NCBI RefSeq assembly: GCF_900116295.1
Contig: NZ_FPAF01000011.1
Coordinates: 62,001 to 126,000, forward strand
From: Bacillus sp. 103mf
GTDB taxonomy: Bacteria > Bacillota > Bacilli > Bacillales > Bacillaceae_G
Reading direction: 5' to 3'
Length of the DNA: 64,000 nt
Shown here: positions 35,374 to 44,943 of the stretch, in pieces
Layout: the number at the start of each line of letters is the position of its first letter
How positions within the stretch are numbered: position 1 is the stretch's first letter
Translations under genes and position numbers: made by a program
Notes under the pieces: generated by a model
The model's input: the letters and a program-made list of their open reading frames with translations, nothing else
Databases searched by the model: none
What the model was told of the DNA's origin: nothing

Positions 35374-36816
35374 TTATCCAATTTGTTGCAACTTACGTGA
35401 AAACAACATGCTTCCTATAATATAAGCAATAAGCGCTAAACAGACTGGAAATACGACCGTATGAACACCAAAAGCATTAGGAAGCAGCAAATGAAATCCC
35501 ATATAAGAACCTACTCCAACAATAATAGAAGCAAGTGCCCCGGCAGCATTCCCTTTTCTCCAATATAACCCAAGTACAAGCGGCCAAATAAATGCTGCTT
35601 CTAAACCACCAAAAGAAAATAGATTTAGCCAAATTAAAAAGTCAGGTGGTTTAATCGCCGCAGCATAAACAAGCAATCCAACAATTGCTGTAATCCAGAG
35701 CGTTCCCCTTTTTACTGTTCGATCTGCAGCATTTTCGTTTATATAATTTACATAAATATCTTTAATAATAGAAGAACTCACAAGTAACAACAATGAGTTC
35801 ACTGTCGACATAATGGCTGCCATTGGAGCTGCTAAGAAAATACCAGCTAGCCAAGGCGGCAATACTTTCATCGCAAGCAACGGCATTACTTTATCTGGTA
35901 CATTCACTCCTGGCAAAACGACACGAGCGAATACACCTGTTAGATGCATACCAATCATAATTGTCCCAACAACTACAGTGCTGATAATTAAAGCTTGATG
36001 CATCGCTTTTGAATTTTTATAAGACATAGCACGTACGCTAATTTGCGGCAAGCCAACTACTCCAACGCCAATTAAAATCCAAAATGATGACACATATACT
36101 TTTGTTAAACTACCATCTGCTCCAAACGGCGTAATAAGATTTGGATTAATCTGTACAAGCTCGTGCATAATATTTGAAATACCGCCGCCTGCAACAATTG
36201 TACCAATTAAAATAATTGTCGTACCAAGCAGCATAATAAGGCCGAGAATTGTATCTGAAAGCGCAACAGCACGAAAGCCACCAATTAACACATAAACAAG
36301 TACAAAAAACGTAAAAAGAAATAAAGACGTTGTATAAGAAAGACCTGTTAATGATTCAATTAATCTTCCGCCGCCAACCCACTGCGCAACAGTTGCTGAA
36401 AACAAGAAAACAATAATACATAATGCCGATAAAATAACAACAACTTTACTATTATATCTTCCTTTCAAGTAATCAATTAACGTAATAGCTTCCATTTCCC
36501 TTGCAATAATCGCAAATTTCTTTCCAAGTACAGTTAATACAATATAACCCGTTACAACTTGAATAGATGCCAATAGCACCCAACCAAGGCCAATGTTATA
36601 AGCAATTCCAGGCCCACCGATAAAGCTACTCGCACTTCCGTACGTCGCAATCATTGTCATTGCTAATAATAATCCACCAAGTTCGCGTCCACCAAGAAAA
36701 TACTCTTGCAAAAATTTGTTATGCGCAGTCGCTTGAACACGTCTCGATGCGTATACACCAATTAAAAATACAACAATAAAAGATAACATCATTGGAATAA
36801 TAACATACCAGTTCAT
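35374..36816 (-). CDS. panF: Sodium/pantothenate symporter
   Basis: A sodium:solute symporter (SSS family, about 480 residues, 12-13 hydrophobic segments). Motifs: FLQEYFLGGRELGGLLLAMT near the N terminus and GLPQISVRAMSYKNSKAMHQ in the middle, both typical of PanF. The upstream gene is yhdT, its usual partner, which supports pantothenate as the substrate. An ATG at 36822 overlaps the yhdT stop (ATGA), but ATG 36816 is better spaced (7 bases) from GAGG; either is possible. Confidence 0.9.
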   Translation of the reverse strand: MNWYVIIPMMLSFIVVFLIGVYASRRVQATAHNKFLQEYFLGGRELGGLLLAMTMIATYGSASSFIGGPGIAYNIGLGWVLLASIQVVTGYIVLTVLGKKFAIIAREMEAITLIDYLKGRYNSKVVVILSALCIIVFLFSATVAQWVGGGRLIESLTGLSYTTSLFLFTFFVLVYVLIGGFRAVALSDTILGLIMLLGTTIILIGTIVAGGGISNIMHELVQINPNLITPFGADGSLTKVYVSSFWILIGVGVVGLPQISVRAMSYKNSKAMHQALIISTVVVGTIMIGMHLTGVFARVVLPGVNVPDKVMPLLAMKVLPPWLAGIFLAAPMAAIMSTVNSLLLLVSSSIIKDIYVNYINENAADRTVKRGTLWITAIVGLLVYAAAIKPPDFLIWLNLFSFGGLEAAFIWPLVLGLYWRKGNAAGALASIIVGVGSYMGFHLLLPNAFGVHTVVFPVCLALIAYIIGSMLFSRKLQQIG

Positions 36817-36818
36817 TT

Positions 36819-37097
36819 TCATTCCTCACTCTTTTCTTCCTCGTCAAACGAAACATCTTGAAATACGAAACGAACAACAAAGACAATAAGTAAAACCATT
36901 ACAACAAATCCCACTATACAACTATAAAAGAACCAGGCTGGAAATCCTAATATGTATGTATACTCTTTTGGATTGCCACTACCTAATCCATATGCAAAAC
37001 CGTACCATAACAGAAAGTTGATAACAGCAAGTCCAATTCCAATCCACGCTTCACGATGTGCAATGCGAAAACGCGGATCATCATGATGTCGATTCAT
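36819..37097 (-). CDS. yhdT: YhdT family small membrane protein (DUF997)
   Basis: A 92-residue protein with two membrane helices and conserved HREAWIGIGLAVINFLLWYG and GFPAWFFYSCIVGFV stretches of the YhdT family, ending in an acidic tail. The gene precedes panF with coding overlap or near overlap, as in E. coli yhdT-panF. It is probably an accessory subunit of the pantothenate carrier. AAGGAGG is 9 bases before the ATG. Confidence 0.9.
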   Translation of the reverse strand: MNRHHDDPRFRIAHREAWIGIGLAVINFLLWYGFAYGLGSGNPKEYTYILGFPAWFFYSCIVGFVVMVLLIVFVVRFVFQDVSFDEEEKSEE

Positions 37098-37326
37098 TTC
37101 TTTTCCCTCCTTCCACGATGTACTATTGTAACATTCTTTGTATAGTTTTTCCTACAAAAAAGCAAAATGAACAGATTTCACAAAAAACATTGGACTTACA
37201 TTGAAAAATTACATATTTTTAACAATTACAACATAAATAAAGATTGAAATTTCTGATTCTTTAAGTTACGATTGAAATTAGATGTCATTCACCTAGTTTA
37301 TCTAACACCTCCTCTTTTATTTGGAA

Positions 37327-37351
37327 TAAACGCAGTATTTTGCTGCGTTTA
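37327..37351 (+). promoter_or_regulatory. Hairpin in the aldehyde dehydrogenase leader
   Basis: TAAACGCAG (37327-37335) pairs with CTGCGTTTA (37343-37351) and is followed by CATTATATATTTTT just before the ribosome-binding site. It could be a terminator/attenuator or an mRNA-stabilising stem. The rest of 37098-37326 shows nothing I can name. Confidence 0.4.
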
Positions 37352-37379
37352 CATTATATATTTTTAAGGGGGTTATACA

Positions 37380-38864
37380 ATGAGTCAACTAGCTGTGAAC
37401 CTTCATGAAAAAGTAGAGAAATTTTTACAAGGAACAAAAAAGTTATATGTAAACGGAGACTTTATCGAAAGCGCTTCTGGAAAAACATTTAAAACACCAA
37501 ATCCAGCAACTGGTGATACGTTAGCAGTTGTATATGAAGGCAGCCGTGAAGATATTCATAAAGCTGTTATAGCAGCACGCCTGGCATTTGATGAAGGTCC
37601 ATGGTCTCGTATGAGCGGTGCCGATCGCAGCCGCCTCATGTACAAGCTTGCTGATTTAATGGAAAAACATAAAGACGAACTTGCACAGCTTGAAACATTA
37701 GATAATGGAAAACCAATTCAAGAAACAACGACTGCAGATCTTCCTCTTGCAATTGAACATATGCGTTATTACGCTGGATGGGCAACAAAATTAGTTGGTC
37801 AAACAATTCCTGTTTCAGGAGATTATTTTAACTATACACGCCATGAACCAGTTGGTGTTGTTGGTCAAATTATCCCTTGGAACTTCCCTCTTTTAATGGC
37901 GATGTGGAAACTGGGAGCAGCACTAGCAACTGGATGTACCGTTGTATTAAAGCCAGCGGAACAAACACCTCTTTCCGCGCTATATTTAGCTGAATTAATT
38001 GAAGAAGCTGGATTCCCGAAAGGTGTTATTAACATTGTACCTGGATATGGTGAAACAGCTGGTCAAGCTCTTGTCAGTCACCCTCTCGTTGATAAAATTG
38101 CTTTCACAGGCTCCACTGAAGTTGGAAAACACATTATGAAAGAAGCATCTCAATCTTTAAAACGTGTGACATTAGAGCTTGGGGGCAAATCGCCAAATAT
38201 TATTTTACCTGATGCTGATTTGTCTCGTGCAATTCCAGCTGCACTTTCAGGCGTTATGTTTAATCAAGGACAAGTATGCTGCGCTGGATCTCGCTTGTTC
38301 ATTCCAAAGAAAATGTATGATAATGTTGTAGCAGATCTTGCCTTATATTCAAAAAGCTTAACGCAGGGTGCTGGATTGGATCCACAAACTAATATTGGTC
38401 CCCTTGTATCAGAAGAACAACAAAATCGAGTGATGGGCTATATTGAAAAAGGAAAAAATGAAGGCGCAGAAATATTAGTTGGCGGAACGAAACCTTTCGA
38501 AAATGGTTATTACGTTTCCCCAACAATTTTCGCAGCTGTACAAGATGAAATGACGATTGCGAAAGAAGAGATTTTCGGTCCTGTCGTTGCTGCAATGCCA
38601 TTCGATGACATTGATGAAGTGATTGAACGTGCTAACAAATCAGCATATGGATTAGCAGCTGGTTTGTGGACAGAGAACATGAAAAATGCCCATTATGTTG
38701 CAAATAAATTACGAGCTGGAACGGTATGGGTAAACTGTTATAACGTCTTTGATGCAGCCTCTCCATTTGGAGGTTATAAACAATCGGGTCTTGGACGCGA
38801 AATGGGTTCTTATGCGTTAAATAACTATACAGAAGTAAAAAGTGTTTGGATTAACTTAAACTAG
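37380..38864 (+). CDS. NAD(P)-dependent aldehyde dehydrogenase (DhaS/ALDH1-like)
   Basis: A 494-residue aldehyde dehydrogenase. Catalytic Cys is in NQGQVCCAGSR and the general-base Glu in TLELGGKSPNI; the NAD-binding FTGSTEVGK and the asparagine in IPWNFPLLMAMWK are present. The sequence resembles the DhaS/retinal-type branch and probably oxidises a range of aliphatic aldehydes to acids. It has AAGGGGG 7 bases before the ATG, an upstream hairpin, and its own terminator. Confidence 0.93.
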   Translation: MSQLAVNLHEKVEKFLQGTKKLYVNGDFIESASGKTFKTPNPATGDTLAVVYEGSREDIHKAVIAARLAFDEGPWSRMSGADRSRLMYKLADLMEKHKDELAQLETLDNGKPIQETTTADLPLAIEHMRYYAGWATKLVGQTIPVSGDYFNYTRHEPVGVVGQIIPWNFPLLMAMWKLGAALATGCTVVLKPAEQTPLSALYLAELIEEAGFPKGVINIVPGYGETAGQALVSHPLVDKIAFTGSTEVGKHIMKEASQSLKRVTLELGGKSPNIILPDADLSRAIPAALSGVMFNQGQVCCAGSRLFIPKKMYDNVVADLALYSKSLTQGAGLDPQTNIGPLVSEEQQNRVMGYIEKGKNEGAEILVGGTKPFENGYYVSPTIFAAVQDEMTIAKEEIFGPVVAAMPFDDIDEVIERANKSAYGLAAGLWTENMKNAHYVANKLRAGTVWVNCYNVFDAASPFGGYKQSGLGREMGSYALNNYTEVKSVWINLN

Positions 38865-38895
38865 AAAAAAGTCTTGCCAATCGGCAAGACTTTTT
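38865..38895 (+). terminator. Intrinsic terminator of the aldehyde dehydrogenase gene
   Basis: AAAAAAGTCTTGCC (38865-38878) pairs with GGCAAGACTTTTT (38883-38895), a textbook stem with T-run starting at the stop codon. Confidence 0.88.
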
Positions 38896-38943
38896 CCTTA
38901 TCTAAATCTAATAAGATTGATGAGCGTTTTCTATCAACCGTTC

Positions 38944-38966
38944 ACCGATGGAAGTTTTACTTTATA
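38944..38966 (+). repeat. Short repeat fragment (GATGGAAGTTTTACTTTAT)
   Basis: It matches GACGGAAGTTTTACTTTATC at 15857-15876 with a single change, and is the mirror of the fragments at 24580 and 28896. It lies across the stop of the SDR gene, so the repeat edge supplied the end of that gene. Confidence 0.4.
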
Positions 38967-39702
38967 CTTGTAATCCCCCGCTTACATTTAACACTTCTCC
39001 AGTAATATAAGAAGCAAAGTCTGATGCTAGAAAGGCCGCTGCGTTCGCAATATCTTGCGGCGTTCCGATTCGCCCAGCTGGAATCGCGGCGATCATCTTT
39101 TCCTTTACTTTGTCCGGTATAGCTTTCGTCATATGAGTATCCATAAATCCCGGACAAATTGCATTACATGTAACACCAAATCCAGCTGCTTCTTTTGATG
39201 CTGTTTTTGTTAATCCAATTACACCTGCTTTCGCAGCAGCGTAATTCGCTTGACCGATATTTCCCTGCCAACTAATCGAAGAAATATTAATAATGCGTCC
39301 ATATTGTTGTTTACGCATATGTAAAAGCGCGGGTTGCATGCAGTTAAATACCCCTGTTATATTTACTTGCAGCACTTGTTCCCATGCTGTTTTTTCCATT
39401 TTATGCAGCATTGCATCTCGTGTAATCCCTGCATTATTTACTAAAATATGCAATGCACCGTATGTTTGAATGGCATACTCAATTAGTGATTTTGCATCTG
39501 TATGACTGCTTACATCACAAACATACGCTCTTACATCATATCCTTCCTGCAACAATTGAGTTGTCGCACTATTTAGAACTTCTTGATTCATATCACTTAG
39601 CAATACTTTTGCTCCCAAAGCGCCAAATACACGCGCAATTTCTTTTCCAATTCCTTGCGCCGCACCAGTGACAACAGCTGTTTTCCCCTCTAAAAAGTTC
39701 AT
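38962..39702 (-). CDS. SDR reductase, FabG/PhaB-like
   Basis: A 246-residue NADPH-dependent short-chain dehydrogenase. TGAAQGIGKE is the cofactor loop, NNAGITRD and the catalytic Ser in NISSISWQG with YAAAK follow, and the C terminus is ITGEVLNVSGGL. This is the FabG/acetoacetyl-CoA reductase pattern; it may be a 3-oxoacyl-ACP or 3-oxoacyl-CoA reductase, and it is not in a fab or pha operon here. GGGGAG precedes the ATG. A short repeat fragment overlaps its stop codon. Confidence 0.87.
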   Translation of the reverse strand: MNFLEGKTAVVTGAAQGIGKEIARVFGALGAKVLLSDMNQEVLNSATTQLLQEGYDVRAYVCDVSSHTDAKSLIEYAIQTYGALHILVNNAGITRDAMLHKMEKTAWEQVLQVNITGVFNCMQPALLHMRKQQYGRIINISSISWQGNIGQANYAAAKAGVIGLTKTASKEAAGFGVTCNAICPGFMDTHMTKAIPDKVKEKMIAAIPAGRIGTPQDIANAAAFLASDFASYITGEVLNVSGGLQV

Positions 39703-39834
39703 TTTTTCTCCCCACTTTCCAATATATATTCTATATATTTCGTCTTATGTATGTCATTTTCCTTTTTGTATAAAAAAGTCTATTTGTGTCACACTATAAT
39801 TGCAACTTAACATAACACAAGGAGATTGTGTAAA

Positions 39835-39984
39835 ATGAAGAAAAAGAATGTACAACAAAACAACGTATCTGACGGTATTGATGTTGCATTTTCTCGAGAA
39901 CTTGCTGATCAAGATGACTTAGAAGCAGAGGCGCGTGCAGATGCTGCAGATGCACGTCAAAAACAGCAACGAAACAAAAAATAA
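39835..39984 (+). CDS. YfhD-like small protein
   Basis: A 49-residue, highly charged protein that starts MKKKNVQQNNVSDGIDVAFS and continues RELADQDDLEAEARADAADA and a basic tail. The ELADxDDxEAxxRAxAAD pattern is that of the Bacillus YfhD family, whose function is unknown (linked to sporulation by distribution). AAGGAGA lies 8 bases before the ATG, and the gene ends in a bidirectional terminator, so it is a real transcription unit. Confidence 0.7.
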   Translation: MKKKNVQQNNVSDGIDVAFSRELADQDDLEAEARADAADARQKQQRNKK

Positions 39985-40012
39985 ACCGAGAATATGTCTC
40001 GGTTTATTTTTT
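39976..40012. terminator. Bidirectional terminator between yfhD-like gene and cyclase
   Basis: AAAAATAAACCGAG pairs with CTCGGTTTATTTTT around AATATGT, with T-runs on both strands. It overlaps the stop codon of the small gene and lies at the end of the convergent cyclase gene. Confidence 0.85.
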
Positions 40013-41863
40013 GTATTTTTTTACATAATGTGCCAAGGTGAGTAAAGGAAATAAACGATGATAACTATGATAACGAATATAAAACTCTCCTGGAAGTCCT
40101 GTTCCAGTCGGGTATTCAATATTATGAAAAGAATGCTCTAACAAATAATTGATTCCGTTTTGAATGCTTGCTGTCTCTGTATCATGCACAGTAATAAGTG
40201 CATCTAGAGCCCATGCAGTTTGAGAAGGTGTACTAAAAGACATGGAAATAAACCGTTTCTCCTTACTGCTTCTACACGATTCTCCCCACCCTCCATCGCG
40301 ATGTTGAATCATTTCTAACCACCGTACTGCTTTTTCTATTGCAGGATGATTCTTTGGCAAATCATTTGCCCGCAGGCCTGTTACAGCAGCCCATGTGCCA
40401 TATATGTAACAAACTCCCCATTTTCCATACCAAGAACCATTTTGTTCTTGATTACGTAGAAGCCATTGCACCCCGCGTTGTAAATCATAACTGTTTATTT
40501 CATTCGATGCATGCGTTCCAAAAAATTCGAGCACCCTTCCTGTTATATCTGGTGTAGACGGATCGAGAATTATATCTTCTGCACTATCGAGAGGAATATG
40601 CAGAAACATATGCTTATCAACATTCTTCTCAAATGCTCCCCAGCCTCCATCTTTGTTTTGCATTCCAAGAATCCAATGTATCCCTTTATCCCAAGCTCGT
40701 TTTACTTTCTTATCTTTCTTCGCCATAGAAGTAAGTGAACGCAGCGCTGCTGTTGTATCATCACAATCTGGTACAATGGTATTCGTTTCGGTAAATCCCC
40801 ATCCACCAGGAGGTAAAGCAGGTGCATGAACATGCCAATCCCCATAAGAAGTATGCTGTTTCTTTAATAAAAAACGATTTGCTCGTTCAATCATCGCATC
40901 ATCTTCTGACACATTTGCTTCTTGCAAAGCGTAACTTAAAAGAGCAGTATCCCATACTGTTGAAGGTGAGTTTTGTAAATGAGCACCATTCTTTGTATTC
41001 CATATGTACGACCGTAACCCTGATACAGCTTTCTCAATAATAGGAGAATGTATAGAATGATCGAGGGCAAGGAGGGCGTAAATCATATAAAAAGTAGCGC
41101 TTGCATAAGTGTAAAGTGTTCCATTTCCTTCTATTCGTTCTAGCATAAAACGTTCCGCTGCTTTATATCCTTTATGATGAAGTGTATATGGATACGAAAT
41201 CAACTTTTTTCCTTCCGATAAAATTGTTTGCCAAACTGAAGAGCGTTTAGAATGAAACCAATTTGATTTATTTGCACTCACTATATGATTCAAATCAGGA
41301 ATATCAATTTCATCTACTACAAATTTCTTATTCAAACAAATAATCGTAGGCACGAAATGGATACGAGCAGTATTACTCACCTCATACATACTAAACGGGG
41401 ATTGATCCGGTAGAAAGAAAAAAGGCATAGGAAAATGAAAAAATGGAGGATAATTGCATTGTCCATGCAATGCTAACATAAACTTCGTCATAAAATGAGC
41501 ATTTGTAATTCCACCTTGTTCGCGAATAAATTGTTCTGCACGGCGCATAATTCTGTCTTCTTTCTTATATTGCAAAGAAGCTAACAATGCAGCATAAACT
41601 TGAATGGTAGCCGAAAGATTCCCATTTGGCTCATCTTCATACAACTTCCATATTCCTTCATTTGCTTGCAAAGAAGTAAGCCTTGCTACAAATGGCTCTA
41701 TTTCTTTTTCTTTTCTTAACATACGTAACAAGAAAATCATCGTGCAATCCGTAAGCGGGGATCCTTCAAAACAAAAACGCCATGTTCCATCTCTTTGCTG
41801 CAGCGTACGTAACGCTGTAACTTGTCGCTCCATTTCGTTTTTTACTTTGTCATACAATAGCAT
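40004..41863 (-). CDS. sqhC: Squalene-hopene/sporulenol cyclase
   Basis: A 619-residue membrane-associated terpene cyclase with two alpha-barrel domains. The protonating Asp motif is PDCDDTTAALRSL (DxDDT, about residue 370), and QW repeats are visible (QNKDGGWGAFEK, QNGSWYGKWG, QHRDGGWGES). In Bacillus the enzyme makes sporulenol from tetraprenyl-beta-curcumene or hopanoids from squalene; which one cannot be told from motifs. AAGGGGGG precedes the ATG. Single gene. Confidence 0.92.
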   Translation of the reverse strand: MLLYDKVKNEMERQVTALRTLQQRDGTWRFCFEGSPLTDCTMIFLLRMLRKEKEIEPFVARLTSLQANEGIWKLYEDEPNGNLSATIQVYAALLASLQYKKEDRIMRRAEQFIREQGGITNAHFMTKFMLALHGQCNYPPFFHFPMPFFFLPDQSPFSMYEVSNTARIHFVPTIICLNKKFVVDEIDIPDLNHIVSANKSNWFHSKRSSVWQTILSEGKKLISYPYTLHHKGYKAAERFMLERIEGNGTLYTYASATFYMIYALLALDHSIHSPIIEKAVSGLRSYIWNTKNGAHLQNSPSTVWDTALLSYALQEANVSEDDAMIERANRFLLKKQHTSYGDWHVHAPALPPGGWGFTETNTIVPDCDDTTAALRSLTSMAKKDKKVKRAWDKGIHWILGMQNKDGGWGAFEKNVDKHMFLHIPLDSAEDIILDPSTPDITGRVLEFFGTHASNEINSYDLQRGVQWLLRNQEQNGSWYGKWGVCYIYGTWAAVTGLRANDLPKNHPAIEKAVRWLEMIQHRDGGWGESCRSSKEKRFISMSFSTPSQTAWALDALITVHDTETASIQNGINYLLEHSFHNIEYPTGTGLPGEFYIRYHSYHRLFPLLTLAHYVKKYKK

Positions 41864-41965
41864 ATAGATATCCCCCCTTCTTCACTGAATCCATATACGA
41901 TATTCAAAAACATACGTAAATATGTGTACAACAAAAAGCAAAGTAAGATTCATTCCTTCCTTTGC

Positions 41966-42391
41966 TTACGAACAATAACAAATCGCAACAACAATTCCTA
42001 AAAGCGCCCCGATCACGACTTGATATGGTGTATGACCAACAAGCTCATTCAATTTTTTATACTCCGTTTGTCTTCCATGGAAAAAATCATTTAAAATTTT
42101 CGCTTGTTTACTAACGGCAAGTCTCACTCCGGATGCATCGTACATGACAATAATCGCAAAAATCGTCGCAATAGCAAAAATTGAACTCGTCATTCCTTCT
42201 TCAATTCCGATTGCTATTGCTAATGCTGTGACGGTGGAAGAATGAGAACTCGGCATTCCGCCAGAAGCAAAAAACTGCGCAAAGTCAAATTCTCTCTTTT
42301 TTACTAAGGTGATGATAACTTTTATAAGTTGCGCTAAAAACCATGCAATGACCGCAGACATTAATGGGTTGTTATGTAAAATTGTTTCCAT
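41966..42391 (-). CDS. YuiD-like divergent PAP2 family protein (DUF212)
   Basis: A 141-residue membrane protein with four hydrophobic segments. FASGGMPSSHSSTVTALAIA and VMYDASGVRLAVSKQAKILN followed by ELVGHTPYQVVIGALLG are the DUF212/acid phosphatase-VanZ-like signature (the SGGMPSSHS and GHTP motifs correspond to PAP2 phosphatase motifs). Probably an undecaprenyl- or lipid-phosphate phosphatase relative; function unproven. GAGGTG precedes the ATG. Confidence 0.85.
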   Translation of the reverse strand: METILHNNPLMSAVIAWFLAQLIKVIITLVKKREFDFAQFFASGGMPSSHSSTVTALAIAIGIEEGMTSSIFAIATIFAIIVMYDASGVRLAVSKQAKILNDFFHGRQTEYKKLNELVGHTPYQVVIGALLGIVVAICYCS

Positions 42392-42441
42392 AATTCACAC
42401 CTCACCGCTTATAATGGAATATCTTTACTTTCATTATAAAG

Positions 42442-42471
42442 AAAACGGCATACATAATACTATGCCGTTTT
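42442..42471 (-). terminator. Intrinsic terminator of rarD
   Basis: AAAACGGCATA (42442-42452) pairs with TATGCCGTTTT (42461-42471); the minus strand continues CTTTAT. It overlaps the rarD stop. Confidence 0.8.
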
Positions 42472-43399
42472 ACGAAACTTTTGCAGATTTATTTTTTATA
42501 AATTTCGGCTGCTTATTTAACATAAATTTTGTTTTTGCTATCGAAAAGATAAATAACGCAATCCAAATAAAGAAAAATGCCGTCATGTGTACAGTAGTAA
42601 AATGTTCATGGAAGACGAAAATTCCTAATATAAGACTAATTGTTGGTGCAATATACTGTAAAAATCCGACCATTGATAATGGAATAAGCTTTGTACCTTT
42701 TGCAAAATATAAAAGCGGCAGTGCAGTAACAATACCAGCCCCTACTAGAAGTAATGTCGATGTAAGCGAAACCACTCCAAATGAACGCATCCCCTCGGCA
42801 CCTAATATTCCTAAATATACGAAAGCTATCGGTGTTACAAGCATCGTTTCCATTGTCAGCCCAATCATTGAATCATAATCTAATAATTTCTTTGATAAAC
42901 CATATAAACCAAACGTACATGCTAACGAAATGGCAATCCATGGAATCGATCCATAGCGAACGGTTAAAATTGCAACTCCAAATGCAGCTAACCCCACAGC
43001 AATGTATTGCCAAAAGTTGAGTTTTTCTTTTAAAACAAGCGTGCCAAGTAAAATACTAACAAGCGGATTAATATAGTAACCTAGACTCGCTTCAATAACA
43101 TGATTATGATTAACGGCCCATATGTACACAAACCAGTTCCCGCTAATTAATATAGAAGCAATAGTTAATGACATGAATAATTTAGGACGTTTAAAAAGCT
43201 GTACAAACTCGTTCGTAAATTGGCCAAAACGTTTGCAAATAAATAAAACGAATAACATAAAAACGAATGCCCAAACAATGCGATGAGCTAAAATTTCTTC
43301 TGCAGGAACGTCGTCTATTAATTTCCAATAAAGCGGCAGGATTCCCCACATCATATATGCACTTGTCGCATATATCATCCCTTTTTTTTGCGCTTCCAT
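42470..43399 (-). CDS. rarD: EamA family transporter RarD
   Basis: A 10-TM drug/metabolite transporter of 309 residues. The RarD hallmark YATSAYMMWGILPLYWKLID near the N terminus and LAHRIVWAFVFML, then GYYINPLVSILLGTLVLKEK and a second EamA repeat (FLQYIAPTISLILG) are all seen. RarD was named from chloramphenicol sensitivity; the natural substrate is unknown. GAGGAGAG precedes the ATG. Confidence 0.9.
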   Translation of the reverse strand: MEAQKKGMIYATSAYMMWGILPLYWKLIDDVPAEEILAHRIVWAFVFMLFVLFICKRFGQFTNEFVQLFKRPKLFMSLTIASILISGNWFVYIWAVNHNHVIEASLGYYINPLVSILLGTLVLKEKLNFWQYIAVGLAAFGVAILTVRYGSIPWIAISLACTFGLYGLSKKLLDYDSMIGLTMETMLVTPIAFVYLGILGAEGMRSFGVVSLTSTLLLVGAGIVTALPLLYFAKGTKLIPLSMVGFLQYIAPTISLILGIFVFHEHFTTVHMTAFFFIWIALFIFSIAKTKFMLNKQPKFIKNKSAKVS

Positions 43400-43494
43400 T
43401 TAACTCTCCTCTTTTCTTTTTTCTTCATTATAAAATGTCCTTTTATTACTTTACAATTTTCCGCTACATAAACTCTTTATAATATTCAAAAGAA

Positions 43495-43533
43495 AAGAGC
43501 ATGTTTTAAAAAGATTAAATAAAACATGCTCTT
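43495..43533 (-). terminator. Intrinsic terminator of the CPBP gene
   Basis: AAGAGCATGTTTTA (43495-43508) pairs with TAAAACATGCTCTT (43520-43533), with TTC T-rich sequence on the minus strand after it. Confidence 0.75.
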
Positions 43534-43539
43534 CTTGCG

Positions 43540-44310
43540 TTAAATTGAATGACTCTTATAAAAAGGACTATTTCTTTTTATTACCAATTTATACAAAATA
43601 AAAACGAAAATTCCAAAAATAAGAGTTGCAAAGGCTGGTAAAATCTTATCATTTGGCACGTATACGCTCCAAAAAGAATTAAGAAGCGCATGAAGAATGA
43701 GACACATAAAAATACTTTTAGTTGCATTATAAATTGTAGTTAGTAAGAAGGATACGGCGATTATCGTAATTGTAAAGGATATAAAGTTCCTTTGAGATTG
43801 GTTCGTGCCTGGAATGAACCATAACGGCAGGTGCCAAACAGCCCATATTATGCTCACAATCACCGTACTAAAAAATGCCGAAAACCTTTTCTGAAGGGCA
43901 GGTTGTAAGAACCCTCTCCAGCCAATTTCCTCAAGTCCGCCGCCAATGATCATTATCGGAAAACTAAGTAAAGCCACGTATAATGGCTTTTGCATCGTTG
44001 CTCCATCAAATATCGTTGGCAGATAACAGCTAATAAAAGCTAGAACAATAATCAAAATATACCATGCAAAATGATATTTAGGATTAACAATATTTTTGAT
44101 AAAAACTCTAAATTCTTCTTTCGATCCATATTTTTTCTTTAGACTAATTTCAATGATCGCTGGCATGATCCCCCCGAAAACAAACAATATCATTGCTAAT
44201 GGAGTTCCAAATGTAGTAATGTTCAATTTTATTAAGCTAATTAATATCCCCCAAAGTCCCCACGTAAATATGAAAGTGCATATTAAATATCGTTTAATAT
44301 CATTATCCAT
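43540..44310 (-). CDS. CPBP family intramembrane metalloprotease
   Basis: A 256-residue membrane protein of the CAAX prenyl endopeptidase/bacteriocin-processing family, with 7-8 hydrophobic segments. The catalytic motif EEIGWR lies in GGGLEEIGWRGFLQPALQKR, followed by WAVWHLPLWFIPG and LHALLNSFWS, which supply the His and Asn. Such proteins process or give immunity to small peptides; no bacteriocin gene is adjacent. AAGGGGG precedes the ATG. The gap 44311-44584 has no gene. Confidence 0.88.
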   Translation of the reverse strand: MDNDIKRYLICTFIFTWGLWGILISLIKLNITTFGTPLAMILFVFGGIMPAIIEISLKKKYGSKEEFRVFIKNIVNPKYHFAWYILIIVLAFISCYLPTIFDGATMQKPLYVALLSFPIMIIGGGLEEIGWRGFLQPALQKRFSAFFSTVIVSIIWAVWHLPLWFIPGTNQSQRNFISFTITIIAVSFLLTTIYNATKSIFMCLILHALLNSFWSVYVPNDKILPAFATLIFGIFVFILYKLVIKRNSPFYKSHSI

Positions 44311-44513
44311 CTACCTGCCCCCTTTGTATTAATTAGAACACAAACTAAGAAGGAATAAAATACCATACGTAAGATTAAACAAACAACTTTTCCCAAGAAA
44401 CATCTATACTCAATAAACACATTTCTGGAGAATAAAGAATTACTTAAAACCTGCTTAACTTCTACATTTAAATGTATCTCCTTCTTGAACTAAGCTAACT
44501 GTATCAACAATAA

Positions 44514-44554
44514 AAAAACTGAAATCCTTTCTGTATTAAGTAAGGATTTCAGTT
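44514..44554 (-). terminator. Intrinsic terminator of the DUF1294 gene
   Basis: AACTGAAATCCTT (44517-44529) pairs with AAGGATTTCAGTT (44542-44554), and the minus strand then has TTTTTTTA. Confidence 0.82.
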
Positions 44555-44584
44555 CATCTTTTTTCAATACGGTCAAACTTTATT

Positions 44585-44830
44585 TTAAATCCACACATAT
44601 ACTCCCAAAGCAGCAAGTAATGGAATACCAAACACAAACTTATTTTTGTGTGTCTTATGATGAAATATATACATTCCAATCCAAGCTCCAATTCCTCCCC
44701 CTGCTGCTGCAATTAAAAATAACGTACTCTCTGGTGTACGCCACTGCTTCTTCTTAGCTTTCCTTTTATCTAGTCCCATCATTATAAAAGCAAAAATATT
44801 AATAAAAACAAAATAACTCCATTTCACCAT
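44585..44830 (-). CDS. DUF1294 small membrane protein
   Basis: An 81-residue membrane protein with three helices. GLDKRKAKKKQWRTPESTLF and AAAGGGIGAWIGMYIFHHKT then HKNKF are the DUF1294 family signature; function unknown. The start at ATG 44830 is chosen because AGAGG lies about 10 bases upstream; an in-frame ATG at 44854 adds eight residues that are not family-like. Confidence 0.85.
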   Translation of the reverse strand: MVKWSYFVFINIFAFIMMGLDKRKAKKKQWRTPESTLFLIAAAGGGIGAWIGMYIFHHKTHKNKFVFGIPLLAALGVYVWI

Positions 44831-44943
44831 ACTATGAAAACCTCTTTCATACATTTTTCAAACTATTCGTCCTACACTCACTAGGTAGTAAACTTCTTAC
44901 TGACGAGAATTTCAATCTATTATACACTCATTTTGTTTTTAAA

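Noticed and set aside
37340-37375. Possible sigma-B promoter (GTTTAC ... GGGGGT) before the aldehyde dehydrogenase
   Set aside because: The GGGGGT is the ribosome-binding site and the spacing is not the 12-14 bp of sigma-B promoters.
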